Assembly (NCBI GenBank): GCA_003446375.1
Contig: DMAW01000163.1
Location: forward strand, 1-8,295
Origin: Eubacteriaceae bacterium
GTDB lineage: Bacteria; Bacillota; Clostridia; Eubacteriales; Alkalibacteraceae
Length of the DNA stretch: 8,295 bases
Direction: 5' to 3'
Shown here: piece after piece, positions 1-6,540 of the stretch
Numbering within the stretch: the stretch's first letter is position 1
Layout of the letters: the number at the start of each line of letters is the position of its first letter
Position numbers and translations under genes: made by a program
Notes under the pieces: generated by a model
Told to the model about the DNA's origin: nothing
The model's input: the letters and a program-made list of their open reading frames with translations, nothing else
Database searches by the model: none

Positions 1-61
1 TCAGAAAAGATTTGATCAAATCTCTTTTGCTTAACAGCTTTTTTCCATTGACGTTATCCAT
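1..61 (-). CDS. PTS mannose/fructose/sorbose family IID component (N-terminal fragment)
   Basis: Only the first 20 codons are inside the window; the rest lies beyond the left edge. The ATG is at 61 on the minus strand, and the visible protein begins MDNVNGKKLLSKRDLIKSFL, a lysine-rich cytoplasmic start of the kind seen in EIID proteins. The preceding IIC gene stops in the three bases directly next to this ATG (TAAATG). A strong AGGAGGAA ribosome binding site lies inside the end of the IIC gene. The identification rests mostly on position: mannose-family PTS operons normally run IIA, IIB, IIC, IID, and IID is the membrane partner of IIC. The family assignment is an inference, because the fragment is too short to be diagnostic. 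Confidence 0.8.
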   Translation of the reverse strand, partial: MDNVNGKKLLSKRDLIKSFL

Positions 62-817
62 TTATAGTTCCTCCTTAACTTTTGGCTTTAATTGAACATA
101 AATGACAGCAACGATTGCTGCAATTACTCCTAGCGGCAACAAGCTCAAGCCTGAGTAGACAGCTATTATAAATCCAAAGAACAGAAATATTCTCGCTTCA
201 CCTTTAAAAATATATTGCAAGGTTATTGCGATACCTAGCGCTGGCATCATTTGACCAACAACTCTAAAAATAGTCATAACCGTTCCGCTCAAGGCATCGA
301 TAAAACCAGTAATATATGAAGCTCCATAATAAGCTGCTAGCGCACATGGGACTCCCGCCATAAAAAGTGCCATTATTTGAGGGAAAAGTACGTTAGCCCT
401 CCAAATTTTATGGTGCTCATCATTTTTAATGTATCTGTCCGCCATATGAACAAAGATTGGATCGAGCGTCATTCTTCCATACCACACAATAGTACCCAAT
501 AAGCCAATCGGGACAGCTAGCGACAACGCTGTATTCGCATCCAAATCACCTGCTATAGCAAAAGCTGTTCCTAAAATCCCTGCCAGAGCCATGTCAGCCG
601 GCATGCTGCCACCAGCAGATATAAATCCTAAGTATACCAAGTTTATTGTTGCACCTACCATAGCACCTTGAAGAGGATCGCCAAGAATTATTCCTGTTAT
701 GAAGCCGCACACTAATGGTCTTTGTAATGACCACAGCCCAACAAATGGTAGATTTCCTATCGCTAAGAAGTACACTATCCCTAATAAAGCTGCTTGTACA
801 ACTGAGATACCACCCAT
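62..817 (-). CDS. PTS mannose/fructose/sorbose family IIC component (membrane permease)
   Basis: This is a 251-residue polytopic membrane protein, the size usual for EIIC of the mannose family. With EIID it forms the sugar channel through which substrate is phosphorylated on entry. Hydrophobic segments run through most of its length, and the family-typical GDP motif (residues 46-48, in GIILGDPLQGA) lies in the N-terminal third, followed by a Gly/Ala-rich stretch. A GTG nine bases upstream (826) is also in frame, but it overlaps the GGGAG ribosome binding site. The ATG at 817, eight bases after that site, is therefore preferred. It lies 14 bases after the IIB stop codon and abuts the IID start, consistent with one transcript. 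The exact sugar cannot be read from the sequence. Mannose, fructose, sorbose and amino sugars are all possible. Confidence 0.93.
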   Translation of the reverse strand: MGGISVVQAALLGIVYFLAIGNLPFVGLWSLQRPLVCGFITGIILGDPLQGAMVGATINLVYLGFISAGGSMPADMALAGILGTAFAIAGDLDANTALSLAVPIGLLGTIVWYGRMTLDPIFVHMADRYIKNDEHHKIWRANVLFPQIMALFMAGVPCALAAYYGASYITGFIDALSGTVMTIFRVVGQMMPALGIAITLQYIFKGEARIFLFFGFIIAVYSGLSLLPLGVIAAIVAVIYVQLKPKVKEEL

Positions 818-831
818 CAAAATCACTCCCT

Positions 832-1314
832 TTATTTTTCTAATAAACCGCTAATTTCTATTACTCTCTGCTCTGGAACTAACTGATAGATTACTTTTAC
901 ACCTTTGTTCATCATATTCTTAATTGAATCAATCTCTTCCGGACTACAAGATACGTTTTTAACAAACGGCTTTCTGTTATCCCTGAGACCCATACCTCCC
1001 AGTATTACTTTTTCTAATTTTACACCTCCTTCAACCAAGGCTTCGAATGTAATTGGTGTTTTTGTCAATACTATAATTCTTTCATTCGCCTTCGGCTCAC
1101 TAAGTAATTCCTGTATGCCTTCTTCAACTGTATAAATATCAACTGCTGTTCCTGCAGGAGCTAATAATTTAATAACCCTCTTATTAAAACTATCATTGGC
1201 TACGCCATCATCGACTATTATTATTCTTGTCGCTCTTGTGGTCACTGCCCAAGCTGTTACTACTTGACCATGAATCAGCCTATCGTCTACTCTTGCTAAA
1301 ACGATATCTTTCAT
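832..1314 (-). CDS. PTS mannose/fructose/sorbose family IIB component
   Basis: This 160-residue cytoplasmic phosphotransferase has the length of EIIB proteins of the mannose family. The N-terminus shows the signature RVDDRLIHGQV, with the phosphorylated histidine at residue 15. In this family IIB carries phosphate on histidine, received from IIA and passed to the sugar at IIC/IID. Its ATG directly abuts the stop codon of the IIA gene (TAAATG), and its ribosome binding site (GAGGTGA) lies within the last codons of IIA, so translational coupling is likely. In the LevR/LevE system of Bacillus subtilis the IIB protein also phosphorylates the activator on a PRD histidine. The same feedback is plausible here, since the regulator is encoded next door and keeps that histidine. 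Confidence 0.95.
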   Translation of the reverse strand: MKDIVLARVDDRLIHGQVVTAWAVTTRATRIIIVDDGVANDSFNKRVIKLLAPAGTAVDIYTVEEGIQELLSEPKANERIIVLTKTPITFEALVEGGVKLEKVILGGMGLRDNRKPFVKNVSCSPEEIDSIKNMMNKGVKVIYQLVPEQRVIEISGLLEK

Positions 1315-1731
1315 TTATATCACCTCATTTAAAAATTTCCTTACATCATAGATTGATTCGTGTATTGAATTCTGTATCTTTTTGGTTATTTCTGAGCATA
1401 TCTCTTCACATGACATTGTATTTGAGTTCTTCATCATAATTAATTCTAAAAACAACGGCATATTAATGCCTGTTATATGGTAAATAGAATCATTATTCAT
1501 TTGCGATACTACTACATTGAAAGGACTTCCATGTGATAAGTCTGTCAAAAACAAGACATCTTCACCTTTATTCTCCTCTATCATCTCTTTGACTGTTTGC
1601 TTAAAGCCCTCTATGTTATCTTTTGGATATAAGCCCAACGCTGTAATCTCGTCTTGCTCGCCCACAATCATTTGAGCACTTGATAGAAGGCCTTTAAAAA
1701 AATCTCCATGAGATATCATAATTATCTTCAT
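1315..1731 (-). CDS. PTS mannose/fructose/sorbose family IIA component
   Basis: This is a 138-residue stand-alone EIIA of the mannose family, the first gene of the operon. It starts MKIIMISHGDFF; His8 in the SHG motif matches the site phosphorylated by HPr in this family. It passes phosphate to the IIB protein encoded next. An in-frame GTG at 1740 would add three residues, but it is part of the GGGGAGGTGAA ribosome binding site, so the ATG at 1731 is chosen. A separate IIA, rather than an IIAB fusion as in E. coli ManX, fits the lev-type arrangement of Firmicutes. A sigma-54 promoter lies about 73 bases upstream of the start codon, giving a predicted leader of about 63 nucleotides. Confidence 0.95.
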   Translation of the reverse strand: MKIIMISHGDFFKGLLSSAQMIVGEQDEITALGLYPKDNIEGFKQTVKEMIEENKGEDVLFLTDLSHGSPFNVVVSQMNNDSIYHITGINMPLFLELIMMKNSNTMSCEEICSEITKKIQNSIHESIYDVRKFLNEVI

Positions 1732-1803
1732 TAGTTTCACCTCCCCTTATAATTCTATAATGTTTTCCCAAAATTTAAGCATCTGTTGTTACAACCTTTA
1801 CTT

Positions 1804-1822
1804 ATGCAATTCTTGTGCCAAT
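1804..1822 (-). promoter_or_regulatory. Sigma-54 (-24/-12) promoter of the PTS operon
   Basis: On the minus strand the sequence reads TTGGCACAAGAATTGCAT, which fits the consensus TTGGCAC-N5-TTGCW at every defined position, with GG and GC ten bases apart. The -12 GC is at 1807-1806, so transcription should begin near 1794 and run into the IIA gene. Sigma-54 promoters need an AAA+ activator, and one of the right family (LevR-like) is encoded divergently at 2311. The match is seen directly; the transcription start is inferred. Confidence 0.92.
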
Positions 1823-1892
1823 ATTGTGTGCTATTATTAATCCCCTCATATTTAAACGAATACAGGCGCTTTAAATTAAATTCGCACTATAT

Positions 1893-2039
1893 TTGGCACA
1901 ATGTTTATTTGTTATTGGCACTAAAAAACATATAAATTCATATCTTGGCACACATAATTCGCGATATCATCAGTGTGCCTTAATTCAAATCGCCAGTGTG
2001 CCATAAATAAATCTGTTTTTTTATCGGTTATAGTGCCAA
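1893..2039. promoter_or_regulatory. Array of six TTGGCAC half-sites, probable activator binding region
   Basis: Six copies of an 8-base motif are present. Three are in plus orientation (TTGGCACA 1893-1900, TTGGCACT 1915-1922, TTGGCACA 1945-1952). Three are in minus orientation (TGTGCCTT 1974-1981, TGTGCCAT 1997-2004, AGTGCCAA 2032-2039). The inner pair forms a 7-bp inverted repeat, GGCACAC / GTGTGCC, with TCGCGA near its centre. Centre-to-centre spacings are 22, 30, 29, 23 and 35 bases. The region lies about 100-245 bases upstream of the predicted sigma-54 start, the usual distance for an upstream activating site. None of the six has a GC at the -12 distance, so they are not extra sigma-54 promoters. 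Binding by the LevR-like protein is inferred. Confidence 0.65.
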
Positions 2040-2131
2040 AATATCCATTAGTACACAAAAGCATTCTGATTCATGGCTGCTTATTTACTAATTAAATTCT
2101 TTGCTTATCAACTGCATTTGTGTCTTAAGCC

Positions 2132-2160
2132 TTGCATTTACTACCTTATAGGTATAAAAT
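2132..2160 (+). promoter_or_regulatory. Candidate housekeeping promoter for the levR-like gene
   Basis: TTGCAT (2132-2137) and TAAAAT (2155-2160) are separated by 17 bases. The -10 matches five of six consensus bases, but the -35 matches only three. It lies about 150 bases before the regulator start codon in very AT-rich DNA, where chance matches are common. A weaker alternative uses TTGGCA at 2218 with a poorly placed -10. Confidence 0.3.
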
Positions 2161-2217
2161 ATCATTATAATAATCAAATCAACGATTTATGTAAAAGTTG
2201 GCTTTGATCAAAATACA

Positions 2218-2227
2218 TTGGCACACA
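2218..2227 (+). promoter_or_regulatory. Isolated seventh TTGGCACACA half-site upstream of levR-like gene
   Basis: The sequence TTGGCACACA is identical to that at 1945-1954 in the array. It lies 84 bases before the regulator start codon and downstream of the candidate promoter at 2132-2160. Such a place suits autoregulation by a roadblock or by looping to the main array; this is inference. No GC follows at the -12 distance, so it is not a sigma-54 promoter. Confidence 0.45.
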
Positions 2228-2284
2228 AATATATTTTACATAATGCATTTGTTGCAATTACCATCATCTTTAAGAGGCGAAAGC

Positions 2285-2298
2285 TCAAATTAATTTGA
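2285..2298. repeat. 14-bp perfect palindrome just before the regulator start codon
   Basis: TCAAATTAATTTGA is self-complementary over all 14 bases and ends 12 bases before the ATG at 2311. Directly before it, GAGGC-GAAA-GCTC (2274-2286) could form a small hairpin. The ribosome binding site of this gene is weak (AAAGTG), so local structure or a bound repressor could limit translation or transcription. Short AT-rich palindromes also arise by chance. Confidence 0.35.
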
Positions 2299-2310
2299 AA
2301 GTGTGATACC

Positions 2311-5136
2311 ATGAAAAGAATTGAAAAAGTATATATGCACATTATCAACCAAAGCCAACATATGGACTCTAATGCCCTTAAAGATAAAATGGGTTTTACC
2401 GCCGAAGAGCTTTCAGATAATCTTAATATTTTAAGACACAATGTCAGCAGGGAATTAAATGACTTGTTTCGACAAGGCAAGTTAATAAAAATCAAGACTA
2501 GACCTGTATTATTTATAGATAAAGCCGCTATCGAAAGAATTTTTCATGTAAAAATGCCTAGTGGTCCAATGGCTATTAAAAGTTTCAGTGAATTAAGCAA
2601 GGAAAATATTGCTGTCGCTAGTGATTGGTGCCCTTTTGACAACCTGATAGGCGCACAATCTAGTCTTAAAAATCAAATCGAACAAGCAAAGGCCGCTATA
2701 TTCTATCCTCCAAACGGGCTGCACACATTGATCTTAGGACAAACAGGCGTGGGAAAAACCCTCTTCGCAACCATGATGTACAACCATGCGAAATATATAA
2801 ACAAACTCGATGATAAGGCCCCTTTTATTGTTTTCAATTGTGCTGATTATTACAACAACCCTCAATTGTTGCTATCACATTTGTTTGGACATATAAAAGG
2901 TTCCTATACTGGAGCAAACACAGATAAAGCGGGAATTGTTGAAAATGCCGATGGCGGTATATTGTTTTTAGACGAAATTCACAGACTGCCTCCGGAAGGG
3001 CAAGAGATGCTATTTTATTTTATGGATACAGGTAATTTTAACCGCCTAGGAGAAACCGAAAGAAATAGAAAGGCACGCGTTCTAATAATTGGCGCAACAA
3101 CGGAAGATCCCAATTCATCATTACTAAAGACTTTCGTGCGTAGGATTCCAATAATAATCAACATACCAAACTTTGATGAAAGACCTGCAAAGGAAAAGAT
3201 AGATTTTGTTAAGTTTTTATTTTCTAATGAAGCCCATAGGTTAAATAAAATGATAAAAATTGAAGATGAAGCTGTAAAAGCCCTTATTGGCAGTACAAAT
3301 TCAGGAAATATCGGTCAAATGAAATCAAACATTCAACTCCTGTGTGCTAAAGGTTTTTTAAATAGCATGAATGACACAAACGATCATATTCTTATTGATT
3401 TACAGTCTATGCCTTCTGAGATAAAGAAAGGTCTTTTTTATCTTAGCAGGAAGCGAAAAGAACTCGAAGAAATCTCCGCGATTTTGGATACTCAATTGGT
3501 TGTTGGGCCGGAAGTATACAACGAAATCAACGAAGATATCTTCGATGACTCTCCATTTAATATGTACAAGTTAATTGAAAACAAAGCAGCAATATTAAAA
3601 TCTGAAGGCGCTAATGACGAGTTCATCAACAACTTCATTACCACAGATATCAACATTCATTTAAAATCTTTTTACAATAAAGTAATTGATGTTGAAGACG
3701 GCAGAAATAAGCTTCTTCGCATAGTCAACGAAAACATTATTGAATTTGCGGAAGAAATAATGGAAGTAGTTGAAAGCAAGCTCGAAAGAAAACTGAGCAT
3801 GAACTTCTTATACGCTTTTAGTTTGCACCTTAGTTCCTTTCTTAATAGAGTTTCTGACCGCAAAAGTTTGAAATACACAAATATCAATGGACTAGTTGAT
3901 GACAAAAAAAATGAATACACTATATCATTACACATAAAAAAATTAATTGAAGAAAGGTTTCACGTAACTGTTCCAAAAATAGAAGTCGTTTATCTAACTT
4001 TATTGATCAGTTCTATCACAGAAGAGCAACCCAATCAATATGTATCAATTATTGTAGCAGCTCATGGAAGCAGCACTGCAAGCAGTATGGTAAGCGTAGC
4101 AAAACAGCTGTTAAATGAAGGCTGTATTCGAGCTATTGATATGCCTCTAGAGGTAAGTCCTAGTCAAATATTAGATGAAATAATCAATGCAGTTAAAGAA
4201 ATTGATATGGGAAAAGGTATATTACTCTTGGTAGACATGGGGTCTTTGGAGAATTTTGAATCTATAATAGAAGAAAAAACCGGTATCCGAGTAAAAACAA
4301 TCAACATGGTTTCAACAGCATTAGTATTGGAAGCAACGAGAAAGTCAACCATGGGTGATATAAATTTAGACTCACTTCACAATTCATTAAAATATTTTAG
4401 AGGCTACACTCCTCCTAACGACGAAAGCATTAATCGTGACCGTCATAAAACGCAAGCTATTGTGACGATTTGTGCATCAGGCGAAGGAATCGCAACTAAA
4501 TTGAAGGCTCTTGTTGAAAAAATTCTTATAGCTTCAAATAACGATTACGTCGATATCGTCCCAATTAGCATTAATGATATTGAAGAAAGTGTCAAAAAAA
4601 TCAACAGCGAGTATAACGTTCTTGCTTCTATTGGAATTATGGATCCAAATATCGATGTTCCTCATATTTCTTTAGAAGAATTTATTGCCGGTGATGGCGA
4701 ACATATCCTTTTGAGCATATTGCAATCTGAAATTCCAGACCATTCAATACAAAACAGCATAATAGCGGAAGATATTACCCAAGAAACGTTAGAACAATTC
4801 TTGATTTACTTAAACCCATCCAAAATAATTGCTTCTTTGAACTACTTTACAAATGAGCTAGAAAAAAATCTTAAAGTGAATTTTGACAATGCGATGAAAA
4901 TTCGAATGATGGTACATTTAGGTTGTGCTCTAGAACGAATGGTCATAAATGAAGGTCTTGAGTACGAAGGCGATTTGGGTGCTCAAAACTCCAGTACGTT
5001 TGTTGTACTAAAGAAAGCCAGCATTGTCTTTCTAGATCAGCTTAATATTCATTTAACAGATGATGAACTTCTTTATTTGCATAAAATTATAAGTGATTAC
5101 GTCATATCTAATCAAAATTCTCCTGTTACAATTTAA
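2311..5136 (+). CDS. levR: LevR/ManR-type sigma-54 activator with PTS regulatory domains
   Basis: This 941-residue transcription activator should drive the divergent sigma-54 PTS operon. Domains in order are as follows. An N-terminal winged helix occupies about residues 1-75. The sigma-54 AAA+ ATPase starts near 109, with Walker A GQTGVGKT at 143-150, the sigma-54 contact loop GSYTGA at 197-202 (GAFTGA in most relatives) and Walker B GGILFLDE at 215-222. A first PRD spans about 435-565, with His450 and His506. An EIIA-Man-like domain starts at about 577, with His585 in AAHGSS. An EIIB-Gat-like domain lies around 715-805, with Cys721 in CASGEG. A second PRD lies around 830-935, with His869. 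His585 and His869 have the same numbers as the two regulatory histidines described for B. subtilis LevR, where HPr phosphorylation activates and IIB phosphorylation inhibits. An in-frame TGA at 2296 rules out a longer form; the ribosome binding site is weak. All key residues are intact, so the protein should be functional. The inducing sugar is unknown. Confidence 0.95.
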   Translation: MKRIEKVYMHIINQSQHMDSNALKDKMGFTAEELSDNLNILRHNVSRELNDLFRQGKLIKIKTRPVLFIDKAAIERIFHVKMPSGPMAIKSFSELSKENIAVASDWCPFDNLIGAQSSLKNQIEQAKAAIFYPPNGLHTLILGQTGVGKTLFATMMYNHAKYINKLDDKAPFIVFNCADYYNNPQLLLSHLFGHIKGSYTGANTDKAGIVENADGGILFLDEIHRLPPEGQEMLFYFMDTGNFNRLGETERNRKARVLIIGATTEDPNSSLLKTFVRRIPIIINIPNFDERPAKEKIDFVKFLFSNEAHRLNKMIKIEDEAVKALIGSTNSGNIGQMKSNIQLLCAKGFLNSMNDTNDHILIDLQSMPSEIKKGLFYLSRKRKELEEISAILDTQLVVGPEVYNEINEDIFDDSPFNMYKLIENKAAILKSEGANDEFINNFITTDINIHLKSFYNKVIDVEDGRNKLLRIVNENIIEFAEEIMEVVESKLERKLSMNFLYAFSLHLSSFLNRVSDRKSLKYTNINGLVDDKKNEYTISLHIKKLIEERFHVTVPKIEVVYLTLLISSITEEQPNQYVSIIVAAHGSSTASSMVSVAKQLLNEGCIRAIDMPLEVSPSQILDEIINAVKEIDMGKGILLLVDMGSLENFESIIEEKTGIRVKTINMVSTALVLEATRKSTMGDINLDSLHNSLKYFRGYTPPNDESINRDRHKTQAIVTICASGEGIATKLKALVEKILIASNNDYVDIVPISINDIEESVKKINSEYNVLASIGIMDPNIDVPHISLEEFIAGDGEHILLSILQSEIPDHSIQNSIIAEDITQETLEQFLIYLNPSKIIASLNYFTNELEKNLKVNFDNAMKIRMMVHLGCALERMVINEGLEYEGDLGAQNSSTFVVLKKASIVFLDQLNIHLTDDELLYLHKIISDYVISNQNSPVTI

Positions 5137-5171
5137 AAACAAGAAGCGTATGAGTATAAATATCAAATTTT

Positions 5172-5215
5172 AAGCTAGAGCATGCTTTCTATATATAGAA
5201 AGCATGCTCTAGCTT
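5172..5215. terminator. Bidirectional terminator: perfect 44-bp palindrome between convergent genes
   Basis: AAGCTAGAGCATGCTTTCTA pairs perfectly with its complement, and the two arms meet without a spacer at CTATATATAG. The palindrome lies 35 bases after the levR-like stop and 45 bases after the minus-strand stop of the deoC-like gene. Following T runs are short in both directions (CTTTTA on plus, CTTAAAAT on minus). The position between convergent genes supports a shared terminator, but perfect pairing over 44 bases is more than a terminator needs. Confidence 0.75.
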
Positions 5216-5260
5216 TTATGATATCGGTATTAAAAATCAAACCTTTACTATCAAACAACC

Positions 5261-5995
5261 TCAATATTTATCTGTATCGCTTGCGCCCTCAAGGCTATCA
5301 ATGGTTTCTACTCCTTCCCGCCTATAGGCTTCCTGAAGTATTGAAAGCGCGCTTCTGACACCTATTCCAAATCTGTCGCATCCGGCACCTTTCATCTCAA
5401 GGAGCGTGTCTAAATCCCTTACCCCGCCGGCAGCTTTGATAAATGCGCTATCTCCTATTGTTTCCTTTATTATCTTTATCGTATCCACCGTAGTCGGCTT
5501 AGGCCCCCATCCCGTTCCTGTCTTTACATAGGCAACCCCTGCTCTAACTGCAATTTCACTGGCTTTTTTTATCTCATCATCTGTCAGATAGCATATCTCT
5601 ATTATGCTTTTTACAGGGACTTCGCCTGCCGCATCTACAACTGCCTTGATATCCTCTTCAACCAATTTGTAATTTCCTGACTTAAAAGCGCTTACGTTCA
5701 TTACCATGTCAAGCTCCCTGCAACCAAGGCCTATCATTTCCTTTGCAGTTGCGATTTTTATAGATGTCGTCTCAGCTCCGCCCGGGAAAGATACTACGCC
5801 GGTCACTACCGCATCCGAAACGTCTGCAAGGCGGTCTACGGTGTACTTTGTTATCCATGGCATTGGACTTGCGCAGATGCAGTGGTACTTTATGACTATA
5901 TCTATCATCTTGTCAACTTCTTCCATGGTAACATCCGTTCTGACAGCGCTGACATCCATCATCCTGCCTATCTTTGTCAAATCAATTCCCTTCAT
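5261..5995 (-). CDS. deoC: DeoC-like deoxyribose-phosphate aldolase
   Basis: This 244-residue class I aldolase of the DeoC family reversibly cleaves 2-deoxyribose 5-phosphate to glyceraldehyde 3-phosphate and acetaldehyde in nucleoside catabolism. The Schiff-base lysine is likely Lys158 in YVKTGTGW. Lys187 in IKAAGGVR and Asp96 in ELDMVMN match the other catalytic positions. The ATG at 5995 follows a good AGGGAGGATG ribosome binding site; an in-frame upstream start would add 13 residues without one. The N-terminus is unusual: the family motif usually read as IDHT is MMDVSAVRT here, VCVNP is replaced by ICASPMPW, and FPLG by FPGG. It may be a paralogue with a shifted substrate. GC content and codon use are clearly higher than in the PTS and regulator genes. 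It stands alone, convergent with the regulator, with its own promoter, so it is not part of the PTS operon. No other nucleoside-catabolism gene is visible. Confidence 0.88.
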   Translation of the reverse strand: MKGIDLTKIGRMMDVSAVRTDVTMEEVDKMIDIVIKYHCICASPMPWITKYTVDRLADVSDAVVTGVVSFPGGAETTSIKIATAKEMIGLGCRELDMVMNVSAFKSGNYKLVEEDIKAVVDAAGEVPVKSIIEICYLTDDEIKKASEIAVRAGVAYVKTGTGWGPKPTTVDTIKIIKETIGDSAFIKAAGGVRDLDTLLEMKGAGCDRFGIGVRSALSILQEAYRREGVETIDSLEGASDTDKY

Positions 5996-6032
5996 TATAT
6001 ACATCCTCCCTGTTTTTTCATTCCATCCATTC

Positions 6033-6048
6033 AAAGGTGATTACCTTT
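6033..6048. promoter_or_regulatory. Inverted repeat at the deoC transcription start, possible operator
   Basis: AAAGGT-GATT-ACCTTT is a perfect 6-bp inverted repeat with a 4-base spacer. It sits just downstream of the predicted -10 box of the deoC promoter, at the expected transcription start (about 6048) and in the leader. This is a classic position for a repressor site. No regulator for it is visible in the window. Confidence 0.45.
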
Positions 6049-6054
6049 AACCAT

Positions 6055-6083
6055 ACTTTAACACAGCACAGCTCTATTGTGAA
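6055..6083 (-). promoter_or_regulatory. Candidate housekeeping promoter of the deoC-like gene
   Basis: On the minus strand, TTCACA (6083-6078) and TAAAGT (6060-6055) are separated by exactly 17 bases. They match five and four of six consensus bases. The predicted start near 6048 gives a leader of about 50 bases, ending in the ribosome binding site of the gene. Confidence 0.55.
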
Positions 6084-6133
6084 TATATTTAATTGTTTTT
6101 AACCGAAAAGATAATAACGTTTTACATGCAAGG

Positions 6134-6161
6134 GGAACTTTCCGGTGCCATTTTCGTCTAA
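6134..6161 (+). promoter_or_regulatory. ECF-sigma (SigE/SigM-like) promoter of the lipoprotein gene
   Basis: GGAACTT (6134-6140), a 15-base gap and GTCTAA (6156-6161) match the extracytoplasmic-function sigma consensus known from E. coli sigma-E. Read as GAAC-N16-CGTC, it also fits the sigma-M/W/X type of Bacillus. Transcription would start near 6168, just before the ribosome binding site (6171-6178). No convincing housekeeping promoter is seen for this gene. The sigma factor itself is not in the window. Confidence 0.7.
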
Positions 6162-6184
6162 CTAAGTATAGGGAGGTGTCATAT

Positions 6185-6508
6185 ATGAAAAGCAAGTATC
6201 TGATAATAGCAGCATTTGTGCTGATTTCCGTAGCTATGATCTCTTCGTGCACAGGAACAACGAATGATAAAAGGAATATAATCGATGGAGTCGTCTTGGA
6301 AGCCTTAGAAAACAGTTTTATATTGGAAACTGAAGAAAAGGATCTTTATTCCGTATCCATTAGCGAGGACACAACGTTTGCCAAAGGGATCTCAAGAAAT
6401 ATAGAAACAGGAAACGAAGTATCGCTTCGCCATGACGGCAAAGTAGCCGAATCTTGGCCTATGCAAGTCTGGGCTATAGAGATATTAAAAAATCAAAAAA
6501 TAAAATAA
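6185..6508 (+). CDS. Small lipoprotein, DUF3221-like, probably envelope-stress induced
   Basis: This 107-residue predicted lipoprotein is anchored to the outer face of the membrane. It starts MKSKYL, followed by a hydrophobic stretch and a lipobox ISSC with the lipidated cysteine at residue 22. The mature part (IDGVVLEALENSFILETEE, then a short Y-S-V-S-I strand and an acidic turn, ending AESWPMQVWAIEI) has the alternating strands of a small OB-like beta barrel. It resembles DUF3221/YobA-type proteins, but that family call is from memory of the pattern and is tentative. The ATG at 6185 follows GGGAGGTG with good spacing; an in-frame GTG at 6176 is part of that site. The gene is monocistronic, divergent from deoC, under an ECF-type promoter and closed by its own terminator. 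Function is unknown beyond a likely cell-envelope role. Confidence 0.8.
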   Translation: MKSKYLIIAAFVLISVAMISSCTGTTNDKRNIIDGVVLEALENSFILETEEKDLYSVSISEDTTFAKGISRNIETGNEVSLRHDGKVAESWPMQVWAIEILKNQKIK

Positions 6509-6540
6509 GAGACTAAGCGGGCAACCCAATCTCTTATTTT
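6502..6540 (+). terminator. Rho-independent terminator after the lipoprotein gene
   Basis: AAAATAAGAGA (6502-6512) pairs perfectly with TCTCTTATTTT (6530-6540). The loop holds a small GGG/CCC pairing (GCGGGCAACCC). The stem begins inside the last codons of the lipoprotein gene, and the stop TAA at 6506-6508 lies in the left arm. The T-rich right arm runs on into ATCTTTT. Confidence 0.75.

Noticed and set aside
905..1439. Plus-strand open frames at 905-1135 and 1227-1439
   Set aside because: They lie opposite the IIB and IIA genes, have no ribosome binding sites and show no recognisable protein features.
1893..2039. CRISPR-like repeat array
   Set aside because: The repeated unit is only 8 bases, occurs in both orientations and has irregular spacing.
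1893..2227. Extra sigma-54 promoters at each TTGGCAC motif
   Set aside because: At each of the seven sites the bases ten positions after GG are not GC; the nearest case (1947) is off by two bases.
2208..2495. Minus-strand open frame across the start of the regulator
   Set aside because: It overlaps the regulator's start on the opposite strand and has no plausible ribosome binding site or family features.
3672..4352. Minus-strand open frames at 3672-3935 and 4164-4352
   Set aside because: They are opposite the conserved PRD and EIIA-like domains of the regulator and are chance frames in AT-rich DNA.
5706..6252. Open frames at 5706-6050 (plus) and 6058-6252 (minus)
   Set aside because: The first is antisense to the conserved aldolase gene. 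The second covers the divergent promoter region and the lipoprotein start, with no supporting signals.
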